NCBI RefSeq assembly: GCF_015142735.1
Contig: NZ_JACSPN010000013.1
Location: 55,012 to 119,011 of the forward strand
Source: Oerskovia douganii
Lineage (GTDB): Bacteria; Actinomycetota; Actinomycetes; Actinomycetales; Cellulomonadaceae
Direction of reading: 5' to 3'
Length of the DNA stretch: 64,000 nucleotides
The notes under the pieces are model-generated. The model was not told the origin of the DNA, did not search any database, and was given only the letters and a program-made list of their open reading frames with translations. Below, piece by piece: positions 35,706 to 43,569 of the stretch (position 1 is its first letter; every line of letters begins with the position of its first letter). Both the position numbers and the translations under genes were made by a program.

Positions 35706-36083
35706 TCAGAGCGAGGCGCCCCAGCGGTAGCCCACGTAGGCCAGCGCGACGCACACCACGAGGATCCCGATCGAGTAGGCGAACGCCGTCCCGTAGCGCT
35801 TCTGCTTGATGAGCTGGACGGTCTCGTAGCTCGCCGTGCTGAACGTCGTGTAGCCGCCCAGGAACCCCGTGCCGATGATCGCGCTGACGTCGCTCGAGGC
35901 GATCTTGCTCACGACCAGGCCGGTGAGGAAGCCCAGCACGAGCGAGCCCGACATGTTGATGATCGCGGTGGGCCAGGGGAAGGCCGTCCTGACCTTGGAG
36001 CGGATGAGACCGTCGACCACGAACCGCACGCCGGCACCCAGGCCGCCCGCGACGGCCAGCAGGACGAAGACCCCCGGCGTCAT
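35706..36083 (-). CDS. crcB: Fluoride efflux channel CrcB/Fluc, subunit 2
   Basis: A 125-aa four-helix protein. Signatures are GGLGAGVRFVVDGLIR at the start, INMSGSLVLGFLTGL with the pore Asn, and GTGFLGGYTTFSTASYE with the Na+/F- site Gly and Thr-Thr-Phe-Ser. The ATG at 36083 overlaps the stop of the other crcB by 4 nt. Two adjacent homologues usually make a heterodimeric fluoride channel. Confidence 0.94.
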   Translation of the reverse strand: MTPGVFVLLAVAGGLGAGVRFVVDGLIRSKVRTAFPWPTAIINMSGSLVLGFLTGLVVSKIASSDVSAIIGTGFLGGYTTFSTASYETVQLIKQKRYGTAFAYSIGILVVCVALAYVGYRWGASL

Positions 36084-36532
36084 CGGACGGTCCTGCGGTC
36101 CACGCGCCGCGAGCGCGCGTCGTACCGGGCCGCCACGACGATGCCCGCGAGGGTCGCGCCCGCGCCGACGAGCACCGTCGTGAGCGCGTACGCGACGCCC
36201 AGCCCCGCGCGGGACGAGTCGAGCAGCAGGGCGACGTCGGTCGCGAGCGTGCTGTACGTCGTGAAGCCGCCGCAGAAGCCCGTCCCGAGCAGGAGGCGCA
36301 GCCGCGGACCGCGCGGGTCGTCGGGCAGGCGGCGCAGGACCACCTCCGTCAGGCACCCCAGCACGAAGGCCCCCACGACGTTGACCACCAGGATCGCGAC
36401 GGGCACCTCATGAAGGTCGGGGATCGCGAGGACGACCCCCTCGCGCGCTGCCGCACCGAACGCCCCTCCGAGCACGACGAGCCCGATCGACGACCAGCGC
36501 AGATAGCCGGGCCGGGCGCCCCGGCCGGTCAC
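36080..36532 (-). CDS. crcB: Fluoride efflux channel CrcB/Fluc, subunit 1
   Basis: A 150-aa four-helix protein with LVVLGGAFGAAAREGVVLAI, VNVVGAFVLGCLTEVVLRR and GTGFCGGFTTYSTLATDVALL, the same landmarks as its neighbour but diverged. It ends with a basic tail. GTG at 36532 overlaps the USP stop (GTGA) and its stop overlaps the second crcB (ATGA), so all three genes are translationally coupled. Confidence 0.93.
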   Translation of the reverse strand: MTGRGARPGYLRWSSIGLVVLGGAFGAAAREGVVLAIPDLHEVPVAILVVNVVGAFVLGCLTEVVLRRLPDDPRGPRLRLLLGTGFCGGFTTYSTLATDVALLLDSSRAGLGVAYALTTVLVGAGATLAGIVVAARYDARSRRVDRRTVR

Positions 36533-37098
36533 CCGACCCCCTGCCCGTGCCTGTCCGTCGCCCGCACGGGCACGACGACCACGGGCCGCACCTGGCGGTG
36601 GGCCAGGTGCACGGCGACCGAACGGTTGAACAGCTCCTGCACGCCCCGGGCGAGCCCGTGGCGGTGCGCGCCGACCACGACCATCGCCGCGTCGAGCGTG
36701 TCCGCGAGACGTCCCAGCGCGTCGGCCGTGTCGCCGACCAGGAGCCGGGTGCTCCACCGGACGCCGGTCGGGCCGAGGACCGCGGCGAGGTGCTCCACGA
36801 GCGCAGGCTCCAGGTCCTGCTCGCGCTCGTCGTCGTAGTCCGGGTCGATCGAGGCCGAGACCACGCTCCCGTCCGGGCGCTCCGAGACGGCGAAACGGCC
36901 GGCGACCACGTGGGCGCAGACCAGCTCGCCGCCGAACCGACCGGCGAAGCGTGCGGCCTCGACCAGGACGACGTCCGGCTGGCCGGGACTCACCCCGACG
37001 ACGACAGGGGGCCCGGCAGGCGGCACGGCCGTCAGCGGGACCGGCCGGTCGGCCGGTCGGGTCTCCGGCCGGTCCTCGTCCCGCGTGTCCGCTGCCAT
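36529..37098 (-). CDS. Universal stress protein, first gene of the crcB operon
   Basis: A 189-aa UspA-fold protein. A 30-residue Pro/Asp-rich leader is followed by PVVVGVSPGQPDVVLVEAAR and a loop rich in Asp and Glu near residues 75-95. AMVVVGAHRHGLARGVQELFNRSVAVHLAHRQVRPVVVV carries the nucleotide-binding signature (G-2x-G-9x-S). Coupling to two crcB genes by start/stop overlap suggests a role linked to fluoride or acid stress, which is inference. Confidence 0.88.
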   Translation of the reverse strand: MAADTRDEDRPETRPADRPVPLTAVPPAGPPVVVGVSPGQPDVVLVEAARFAGRFGGELVCAHVVAGRFAVSERPDGSVVSASIDPDYDDEREQDLEPALVEHLAAVLGPTGVRWSTRLLVGDTADALGRLADTLDAAMVVVGAHRHGLARGVQELFNRSVAVHLAHRQVRPVVVVPVRATDRHGQGVG

Positions 37099-37123
37099 CC
37101 TCCGAGCCTAGGGCAGGGGGCGC

Positions 37124-38131
37124 TCAGAACGGCGCGACCTTGCGAGCAGGCGGGAAGATCGCGTCCAGGGCGGAGAGGTCGTCGGCGCTCGGCACCCAGG
37201 CCCCGGCCGCGGCGTTCTGCCGGACCTGCTCGGGGCGCGTGGCGCCCGCGATGACGCTCGACACCTGCGGCTGGGCCAGCAGCCACCCGAACGCGACCTC
37301 GACCTCGGTCACGCCGCGCTCGCGCGCGAAAGTGTGGAGCGCCGTGAGCGCCTGCCAGGGCGCGGAGTCGAGCAGGTGCGGCTTGGAGTGGACCAGGCGG
37401 CCGTCGCCCGGCCCCGTGCCGTCGGCGTACTTGCCCGTGAGCAGGCCGTTCGCGAGCGGGAAGAACGGCAGCACGCCCAGCCCGTAGGCCTTCGCCGCGG
37501 GCAGGACCTCGAGCTCGGCCTCGCGGTCGATGAGGTTGTACTGGTTCTGCGCCGACACGAAGCGGACCGTGCCGGTCAGGCGGGCCTGGTACTCGGCGTC
37601 GGCGATCTGCCAGCCCGCCCGGTTCGAGTGGCCGACGTAGCGGACCTTGCCCGCACGGACCAGGTCGTCGAGCGCGGAGAGCGTCTCCTCGACGGGCGTG
37701 CGCCTGTCCGGGGTGTGGAACTGGTACAGGTCGATCCAGTCGGTGCCGAGACGCCGCAGCGACGCCTCGACCGCCTTGACGACGTACCGACGCGAACCCC
37801 GCGCCCGGAAGTCCTTGCCGTTGGCCCCGTGCATGGGCATGCCGAACTTCGTGGCGACCACGACGTCGTCGCGCCGGCCGCCCAGCGCCTTGCCGAGCAG
37901 CTCCTCGCTCAGGCCCGGCCGGGCGCCGTACACGTCCGCGACGTCGAAGAACGTGATGCCCGCGTCCAGCGCGGCGTCGATCAGCGCGCGCGACCCGTCG
38001 AGGGACTCGGTCGCGGTGCGCGGGCGTCCCAGGTTGTTGCAGCCCAGACCGATCGCGGACACCGCGAGGCCGGACGAGCCCAGGCGTCGGACCTCGGGGC
38101 GGGCAGGGACGTCGGGTGAAGAAGTCGTCAT
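37124..38131 (-). CDS. Aldo/keto reductase
   Basis: A 335-aa AKR barrel. The catalytic tetrad is visible as Asp and Tyr in FFDVADVYGA, Lys in VVVATKFGMP and His in DLYQFHTPD. VIAGATRPEQVRQNAAAGAW near the end is the NADPH-binding segment. GLGCNNLGRPRT near the start is typical of the YajO-like/general stress AKR group. Substrate unknown. The ATG at 38131 overlaps the stop of the DUF418-type gene (ATGA), so the two are coupled. Confidence 0.92.
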   Translation of the reverse strand: MTTSSPDVPARPEVRRLGSSGLAVSAIGLGCNNLGRPRTATESLDGSRALIDAALDAGITFFDVADVYGARPGLSEELLGKALGGRRDDVVVATKFGMPMHGANGKDFRARGSRRYVVKAVEASLRRLGTDWIDLYQFHTPDRRTPVEETLSALDDLVRAGKVRYVGHSNRAGWQIADAEYQARLTGTVRFVSAQNQYNLIDREAELEVLPAAKAYGLGVLPFFPLANGLLTGKYADGTGPGDGRLVHSKPHLLDSAPWQALTALHTFARERGVTEVEVAFGWLLAQPQVSSVIAGATRPEQVRQNAAAGAWVPSADDLSALDAIFPPARKVAPF

Positions 38132-39441
38132 GCGCCCGACTGTACGTCGCCCCCCGGGGTGGGTGGCGCCGTCGGGCCGACGTCTCGCCTGGTGGGACCC
38201 GGTGCGGGGGCCGAGGGGATCGACGCCGCGCGCCCCGCGACCCCGCCCACGAACCGCTCGAGCGGGCCCCGACCGAGCGACCACCGCCACGCCGTCGCGA
38301 GCACCAGGCTCGCGACCACGAGGAGCAGCAGCTCGCCGTTCCCCGCGTCCGCCATGAGCTGGTCCTGCCACGCCCAGATCGCGACGACCTGCAGGCAGTA
38401 GACCGTGAGCGCCATCGAACCCACGGCTGCGAGCGGGGCCAGGACCCGCAGGAGCGGACGACGGTCGCCCACCAGCAGGCACAGCCCCAGGACCGCGAGC
38501 GCGAAGGCTCCCGACCCCACGACCTCGAGCGTCGTGTCGGTGTGCGGGCCCGCGAGCCACAGGTACTCCGACGTCGGCAGGGGCGTCGTCCACGGCAGCG
38601 GCTCGGGCTGGAACACGCCCGACGCGTCGAGCGCCCGCTGCTCGATCTCGGCCGCGCGCCCCGACCCCGCGAGGACCTGGGTCAGCGTCGTTCCCGTGAA
38701 GAGAGCCGAGAGCAGGTACGCCCCGAGCGCCGTGGCCGCCCCACCCCCGAGCAGCCGCTCCTGCAGGCGCCGGGAGCCCAGGTCGAGCCGCCCCACGCCC
38801 AGCCCCACGAGGACGTAGGCCATCCAGACGAGCGCGGGGTAGTGGCCCGTGAGGAGGAAGTCCGTGAGGGCCCCCGAGCCGTCCACGGGCAGCGTGAGGT
38901 CCGCCCGCAGCAGGATCTCCGGCAGCCGGTACACCAGGACGGGTCCCACGACCGCGATCACGAGCGCGAGCCCGAACAGCCGCCGCGGCTCCCACCGCAG
39001 GAACGGCAGCGCGAGCACGAAGTACGCCGCGTAGAAGCCCAGGATGAGCGCGACCGGCGTCCCGAGCAGGTCCAGCAGGCCCGCGATCGCGAGGAGCAGC
39101 ACGGCCCGCACCAGGATGCGCGTGCGCGCCTGGAGCGCCGGGACCCCCGACAGCGGGCTGCGTCGTCCCGAGACCAGCGCGAGGGAGACCCCCGCGACCA
39201 CCGCGAACAGGACGGACGAGCGCCCGTGCACCAGCGAGAGCCACCCGTCGCCGGTCGAGAAGTCGTCCGACGTCACGCCCACGTGCGCCGCGAACATCCC
39301 CAGGACCGCGAGGCCGCGCGCCAGGTCGACGCCCGGCACCCGGTCCCCGGCGGGCAGCAGCAGGGCCGCGTGACGTCGCCAGAACCCGCCCGACGACGTC
39401 ACGCGGGCAGGGCGGGCAGGGTCGGCCTGGGCGGTGGTCAC
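38128..39441 (-). CDS. DUF418 / heparan-alpha-glucosaminide acetyltransferase-like membrane protein
   Basis: A 437-aa polytopic protein. RVPGVDLARGLAVLGMFAAHVG near residue 32 and DGWLSLVHGRSSVLFAVVAGVSLAL near 65 are the acyltransferase-3-like (DUF1624/HGSNAT) opening, with the conserved Asp and His. GSMALTVYCLQVVAIWAWQD near 360 is the DUF418 C-terminal motif. About ten helices. Likely transfers an acyl group across the membrane, substrate unknown. GTG at 39441 is chosen; the ribosome site is weak. Confidence 0.83.
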   Translation of the reverse strand: MTTAQADPARPARVTSSGGFWRRHAALLLPAGDRVPGVDLARGLAVLGMFAAHVGVTSDDFSTGDGWLSLVHGRSSVLFAVVAGVSLALVSGRRSPLSGVPALQARTRILVRAVLLLAIAGLLDLLGTPVALILGFYAAYFVLALPFLRWEPRRLFGLALVIAVVGPVLVYRLPEILLRADLTLPVDGSGALTDFLLTGHYPALVWMAYVLVGLGVGRLDLGSRRLQERLLGGGAATALGAYLLSALFTGTTLTQVLAGSGRAAEIEQRALDASGVFQPEPLPWTTPLPTSEYLWLAGPHTDTTLEVVGSGAFALAVLGLCLLVGDRRPLLRVLAPLAAVGSMALTVYCLQVVAIWAWQDQLMADAGNGELLLLVVASLVLATAWRWSLGRGPLERFVGGVAGRAASIPSAPAPGPTRRDVGPTAPPTPGGDVQSGA

Positions 39442-39564
39442 GCAGCGATTGTCCCGGGTGGCACGGCCCCCGCACGGCGCGGCGCGCGAGCGACCGCGAA
39501 CCGCACCCCGACCGTTCGCCGCCCATGATGTGAGAACGGGGCTGTGGTCAGGGTGGAAGCGTTC

Positions 39565-39570
39565 TACCGT
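39565..39570 (+). promoter_or_regulatory. -10 element of a leaderless promoter
   Basis: TACCGT ends 6 nt before the ATG at 39577, with no ribosome site between. Confidence 0.45.
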
Positions 39571-39576
39571 GCAAGC

Positions 39577-40488
39577 ATGACCCACACCCCCACGCCGGAC
39601 CAGGACGTCACCGCCGACGCCTCGCCCGACGCCCATGCACCCGACGCCCCCACCGGGGCACTGGGAAGCACCCCGAGCATGGAGTCCGAGTCGTACACCC
39701 ACGGGCACCACGAGTCGGTGCTGCGTTCGCACCGGTGGCGCACCGCGGAGAACTCCGCCGGCTTCCTCCTGCCCCACCTGCGCGCCGACCACCAGGTCCT
39801 CGACGTCGGCTGCGGACCCGCGACCCTCACCGTCGACCTCGCCCGCCACGTGCCCGACGGCACCGTGATCGGGGTCGACGCCTCGGCCGCCGTGCTCGAC
39901 AGCGCGCGCGAGCTCGCAGCAGGCTCCGGGCTCGGCAACGTCTCGTTCCAGCAGGCCAACGCCTACGAGCTGCCCTTCCCCGACGACACGTTCGACGTCG
40001 TCTTCGCCCACCAGCTCCTCCAGCACCTGTCCGACCCGCTGGCCGCCCTGCGCGAGATGAAGCGCGTCGCCAAGCCCGGCGGCATCGTCGCGGTGCGCGA
40101 CGCCGACTACGCCGCCATGACCTGGTACCCCGAGTACCCCGGGCTCACCGAGTGGAACGAGCTCTACCACGAGGTCACGCACGCCTACGGCTACCAGGCC
40201 GACGCGGGACGCCGCCTGCTCGCCTGGGTCCAGGAGGCCGGGTTCGACCCCGCCCAGATCGTGCCGTCCGCCGGGGTCTGGTGCTACTCGACCCCCGCCG
40301 ACCGCGCCTGGTGGGGCGGCCTGTGGGCCGAGCGCTGCATCGCGTCCAACTTCGCCGTCCAGGCCAAGGAGTCGGCGCTCGCGGACGACGTCGCCCTCGA
40401 ACAGCTCGCGCAGGAGTGGCTGCGCTGGGCCGAGGAGCCCGCGGGCTGGTTCGCCGTCCTCAACGGCGAGGTGCTCGCGCGGGCCTAG
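39577..40488 (+). CDS. Class I SAM-dependent methyltransferase
   Basis: A 303-aa protein. After an Asp/Pro/Ala-rich leader, residues 45-60 (SYTHGHHESVLRSHRWRTAE) lead to motif I VLDVGCGPATLTVDLARH, acidic GVDASAAVLDSAREL, FDVVFAHQLLQHLSDP and VAKPGGIVAVRDADYAAM. This matches UbiE/Methyltransf_11 types; similar actinobacterial proteins are annotated simply as methyltransferases. The substrate is not evident. The chosen ATG at 39577 follows a -10-like TACCGT by 6 nt. Confidence 0.88.
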   Translation: MTHTPTPDQDVTADASPDAHAPDAPTGALGSTPSMESESYTHGHHESVLRSHRWRTAENSAGFLLPHLRADHQVLDVGCGPATLTVDLARHVPDGTVIGVDASAAVLDSARELAAGSGLGNVSFQQANAYELPFPDDTFDVVFAHQLLQHLSDPLAALREMKRVAKPGGIVAVRDADYAAMTWYPEYPGLTEWNELYHEVTHAYGYQADAGRRLLAWVQEAGFDPAQIVPSAGVWCYSTPADRAWWGGLWAERCIASNFAVQAKESALADDVALEQLAQEWLRWAEEPAGWFAVLNGEVLARA

Positions 40489-40541
40489 CGCCGTCGTCGG
40501 GCCGCCGCGCGCGGCGCCCGGCCGCCCGACCCACGGCACCA

Positions 40542-40588
40542 CGACGAGCAGGCCGCGGCCCCCACCCGGGGTCGCGGCCTGCTCGTCG
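40542..40588 (+). terminator. Strong terminator of the methyltransferase gene
   Basis: A 16-bp perfect stem (40542-40557 with 40573-40588). It ends 1 nt before the TAGGCT -10 box of the next gene, so the stem covers the -35 region of that promoter. Confidence 0.85.
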
Positions 40589-40589
40589 G

Positions 40590-40595
40590 TAGGCT
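40590..40595 (+). promoter_or_regulatory. -10 element of the FAH leaderless promoter
   Basis: TAGGCT ends 6 nt before GTG 40602. The same box at the same distance precedes gltX and lpdA. Confidence 0.6.
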
Positions 40596-40601
40596 GGGCT
40601 C

Positions 40602-41384
40602 GTGCGCATCGCCAGATTCACCACCGGAGAAGACCCCCGCTACGCCCTCGTGCAGGAGGAGGCGGGCAAGACCTATCTCGCCGTCCTCAACGGCGACCCC
40701 CTCTACATGCCCGTCCTGCCGACCGGCGAGCGGATCGAGCTCGGGGACGGCGTCCGCCTCCTCGCGCCCGTGATCCCGCGCTCCAAGGTGGTCGCGGTCG
40801 GCCGCAACTACGCGGCCCACGCGGCCGAGATGGGCAACGACGTCCCGACGTCGCCGCTCATCTTCTTCAAGCCCAACACCTCGGTCGTGGGCCCGGACGA
40901 CCCCATCGTGCTGCCCGACTTCTCGGACGAGGTCAGCTACGAGGCCGAGCTCGCGGTCGTGATCGGCCGCATCGCCAAGGACGTGCGCCCCGAGGACGCC
41001 GCCTCCTACATCCTGGGGTACACCGTCGCCAACGACGTGACCGCGCGCGACGCCCAGCGGACCGACGGCCAGTGGGCCCGGGCCAAGGGCTTCGACTCGG
41101 CGTGCCCCATCGGGCCGTGGATCGACACCGACCTCGACGTCGAGGACCTCGCGGTGACGTCGCGCGTCAACGGCGAGACCCGCCAGGACGGTCGCACGCG
41201 CGACATGATCTTCGACGTCCCCTACCTCGTGTCGTACATCTCCGAGGCCTTCACGCTGCTGCCCGGCGACGTCATCCTCACGGGCACGCCCGCGGGCGTG
41301 GGACGCATCGACGCGGGCGACCGCGTCGAGTGCGAGGTCGAGGGCCTGGGCGTGCTCGCGAACCCGGTCGTCCGCCGCGGCTGA
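40602..41384 (+). CDS. Fumarylacetoacetate hydrolase family protein
   Basis: A 260-aa FAH-fold enzyme. SKVVAVGRNYAAHAAEMG opens the catalytic domain; FFKPNTSVVGP, VSYEAELAVVIGR (metal Glu pair), GYTVANDVTARDAQR and ILTGTPAGVGR follow. Bacterial members of this size are often oxaloacetate decarboxylases or hydroxyhepta-dienedioate isomerases; which applies here is unclear. In many actinobacteria it lies directly before gltX; here three genes intervene. GTG 40602 is preceded by TAGGCT, suggesting a leaderless mRNA. Confidence 0.9.
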   Translation: MRIARFTTGEDPRYALVQEEAGKTYLAVLNGDPLYMPVLPTGERIELGDGVRLLAPVIPRSKVVAVGRNYAAHAAEMGNDVPTSPLIFFKPNTSVVGPDDPIVLPDFSDEVSYEAELAVVIGRIAKDVRPEDAASYILGYTVANDVTARDAQRTDGQWARAKGFDSACPIGPWIDTDLDVEDLAVTSRVNGETRQDGRTRDMIFDVPYLVSYISEAFTLLPGDVILTGTPAGVGRIDAGDRVECEVEGLGVLANPVVRRG

Positions 41385-41496
41385 GGTCCTCGCAAGGCCC
41401 GCTGGGCCCGCTGGACCAGGTGGCCGCCGTCCCTTGGGGGACTGCGGCCGCCCCCCGCGACGTGGTCCTGCGTGGGGGCCCGGTCACGCAGCCCGG

Positions 41497-42975
41497 TCAC
41501 GCGGCCCGGGCCGCGTCGAGGAGCCGGTCCTCGCACCAGCGCTGCGCGGCCTCGAACGACGTGAACTCCTGGTCCACGCCCGCGAGCAGCCGTCGCTCGA
41601 ACGGGTCGACCACCACGACGTGCACGCCCTGCCCCTGGAGCCGGACCACGAGCCCGCGCAGGAGCTGGGCCCCCAGCGTGACCACGCGCGCCGTGCGCCG
41701 CAGGTCGAGGATCAGCCACCGCTCGCCGCTCGGCAGCGGGGAGGGCAGCTCGTCGACCGAGCGCAGGATCGTCTCCGCGGCCGCGAACTCGACCGTGCCC
41801 TGGACGGCTCGCACCGAGATCGCGGAGCCCAGGTCCCGCAGCCGGCGCAGCTGGGCGGGCGTGCGGTGCGCGAGCTGGCGCAGCCGGTCGGCGCGCGTGC
41901 TCTGGTAGAGCGTGGGGACGTCACGGTCGGGGCGGTGCATGAGGTGCAGGTGGAACTGCCGCGAGATCTCGTGGGCCGCCGCGACCGAGCGCACGCTGTT
42001 GCCGCGCGCGTCGAGGGGCGGGCTGAACAGCCCCAGGCCGAACTGACCCACGCCGACCGACACCAGACCGCCCGAGACGCCGCTCTTCGCGGGCATGCCC
42101 GCCCGCAGCAGCCACTCGCCCGCGTAGTCGTACATGCCGCTCGTCGCCATCACGGCGAGCACCCACTCGGTCACGACCTCGTCGACGACCTGCTCGCCCG
42201 TGACGGGGTTCACGCCCCCGTTGGCGAGCGTCGCGGACATGACCGCGAGGTCGCGGGTCGTGACGAGGACCGAGCACTGGCGGAAGTAGGTGTCGAGCGT
42301 GGCCTCGACGTCCGTGGTCAGCGCGCCCGTGCTGTGCATGAGGTAGGCGATGGCCCGGTTGCGGTCTCCCGTCTCGGACTCGCTGACGTACACGCGGCCG
42401 TCGACGTCGAGCGGGCGGCCGGCGAACGCCTCCAGCACGGCGAGGATGCGCGCGAACCGTTCCTCCTCGGAGGCCCCGCGGACCAGCGACGTCGTGACGA
42501 TGGCCCCCGCGTTGACCATGGGGTTCGGCGGGCGGCCCGTGACCGGGTCCAGGCGGATCGAGCTGAACCCCTCGCCGCTGGGCTCGGCCCCCACGTGCTC
42601 GAGCACCTCGGCCAGCCCCCGGTCCATGAGCGCCAGGGCGAACACGAACGGCTTCGACAGCGACTGGATGGTGAACGGGACGTCGGCGTCCCCCGCGGTG
42701 TAGACGCTGCCCGTGACCCCGGCCAGGGCCACACCGAACAGCGACCGGTCGGCGGTCGCGAGCTCGGGGATGTACGTCGCCACGTCGCCCTCGTCGAGGT
42801 CGCGGAACCTCTCGTGGACCGCGGCGAGGGCGTCGGCGATGAGCTCGCTCGCGCCGGTGCGGCCCGTGCCGACCACCGGACCGGTGGTGCCGACCGCGCC
42901 GTCGCGCGCCTCGGCGCCGTCGGCCCTGCCGGGCTCGTCGGGCAGGGCGGGTGAGGAGTGCGTGGGACCGGGCAT
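41497..42975 (-). CDS. glsA: Glutaminase A fused to a STAS domain
   Basis: A 492-aa protein. Residues 45-335 are a serine-dependent beta-lactamase-like glutaminase: DVATYIPELATADRSLFGVAL, the SxxK motif in FTIQSLSKPFVFAL, GFSSIRLDPVTGRPPNPMVNAGAI, and GMYDYAGEWLLRAGMPAKSGVSGG. Residues about 375-490 are a STAS domain (VQGTVEFAAAETILRSVDEL, WLILDLRRTARV, VVVVDPFERRLL). It converts glutamine to glutamate and ammonia. The STAS tail may regulate or target it. ATG at 42975 is preferred over a longer frame. Confidence 0.93.
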   Translation of the reverse strand: MPGPTHSSPALPDEPGRADGAEARDGAVGTTGPVVGTGRTGASELIADALAAVHERFRDLDEGDVATYIPELATADRSLFGVALAGVTGSVYTAGDADVPFTIQSLSKPFVFALALMDRGLAEVLEHVGAEPSGEGFSSIRLDPVTGRPPNPMVNAGAIVTTSLVRGASEEERFARILAVLEAFAGRPLDVDGRVYVSESETGDRNRAIAYLMHSTGALTTDVEATLDTYFRQCSVLVTTRDLAVMSATLANGGVNPVTGEQVVDEVVTEWVLAVMATSGMYDYAGEWLLRAGMPAKSGVSGGLVSVGVGQFGLGLFSPPLDARGNSVRSVAAAHEISRQFHLHLMHRPDRDVPTLYQSTRADRLRQLAHRTPAQLRRLRDLGSAISVRAVQGTVEFAAAETILRSVDELPSPLPSGERWLILDLRRTARVVTLGAQLLRGLVVRLQGQGVHVVVVDPFERRLLAGVDQEFTSFEAAQRWCEDRLLDAARAA

Positions 42976-43048
42976 GTACGCGATTGTGCCTCCGGTGCAC
43001 GCTCGGTGCCCGGCAGGTCGGTCCCGCCGGGCACCGAGCACCCGCAGG

Positions 43049-43522
43049 TCAGTCAAGCGGCCACGGGTGAGCAGCCACCCCGACGACGTTCCACGCGTTG
43101 ATCGCGGCGACGACCCACAAGAGCTCGGCGAGCTCGGTCGGGGCGAGATGAGCGGCGGCCTCCTCGACGACCGCCTCGGGCACCGGCCCGTCCGAGCGAC
43201 GGGTGACGGCCTCGGCCAGCGCGAGCGCCGCGCGCTCGCGGGCCGTGAAGAACGGGGTCTCGCGCCACACGGACAGGCTCAGGACCCGTCGGGTCTCCAC
43301 GCCGGCGGCGAGCGCGTCCGCGCTGTGGGTGTCGACGCAGTACGCGCAGCCGTTGATCTGCGACGTGCGGGCGCTGACCAGGTCGAGCAGGGAGGCCTCG
43401 ATCGAGGACGTGCGGGTCGCCGCGGCGAACGAGGCCATCGCGCGGCTCATCGCCGGGGCGAGGTCGTCGACCGCGAGCCGGACGGGGACAGGAACGGTCT
43501 GGGAGCTGGTTGCTGTGGTCAT
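43049..43522 (-). CDS. Carboxymuconolactone decarboxylase/AhpD-like peroxidase-type protein
   Basis: A 157-aa all-helical protein with the AhpD motif SQINGCAYCVDTHSADALAAG (two Cys and the His three residues on), near residues 54-74. WRETPFFTARERAALALAEAV and the C-terminal WVVAAINAWNVVGVAAHPWP are family typical. Likely a thiol peroxidase or reductase. It is divergent from a PdxR-like regulator with 47 bp between starts, and each gene has a -10-like box 7-8 nt before its start. Confidence 0.9.
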   Translation of the reverse strand: MTTATSSQTVPVPVRLAVDDLAPAMSRAMASFAAATRTSSIEASLLDLVSARTSQINGCAYCVDTHSADALAAGVETRRVLSLSVWRETPFFTARERAALALAEAVTRRSDGPVPEAVVEEAAAHLAPTELAELLWVVAAINAWNVVGVAAHPWPLD

Positions 43523-43529
43523 GTGATCG

Positions 43530-43561
43530 ACGCTACGTACCGAACGGCCCAGCGGTAAGGT
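43530..43561. promoter_or_regulatory. Overlapping divergent leaderless promoters (ahpD-like / pdxR-like)
   Basis: On the minus strand TAGCGT (43535-43530) ends 7 nt before ATG 43522. On the plus strand TAAGGT (43556-43561) ends 8 nt before ATG 43570. The 47-bp gap holds both promoters, so a bound regulator would affect both. Confidence 0.5.
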
Positions 43562-43569
43562 CCAGTTCC

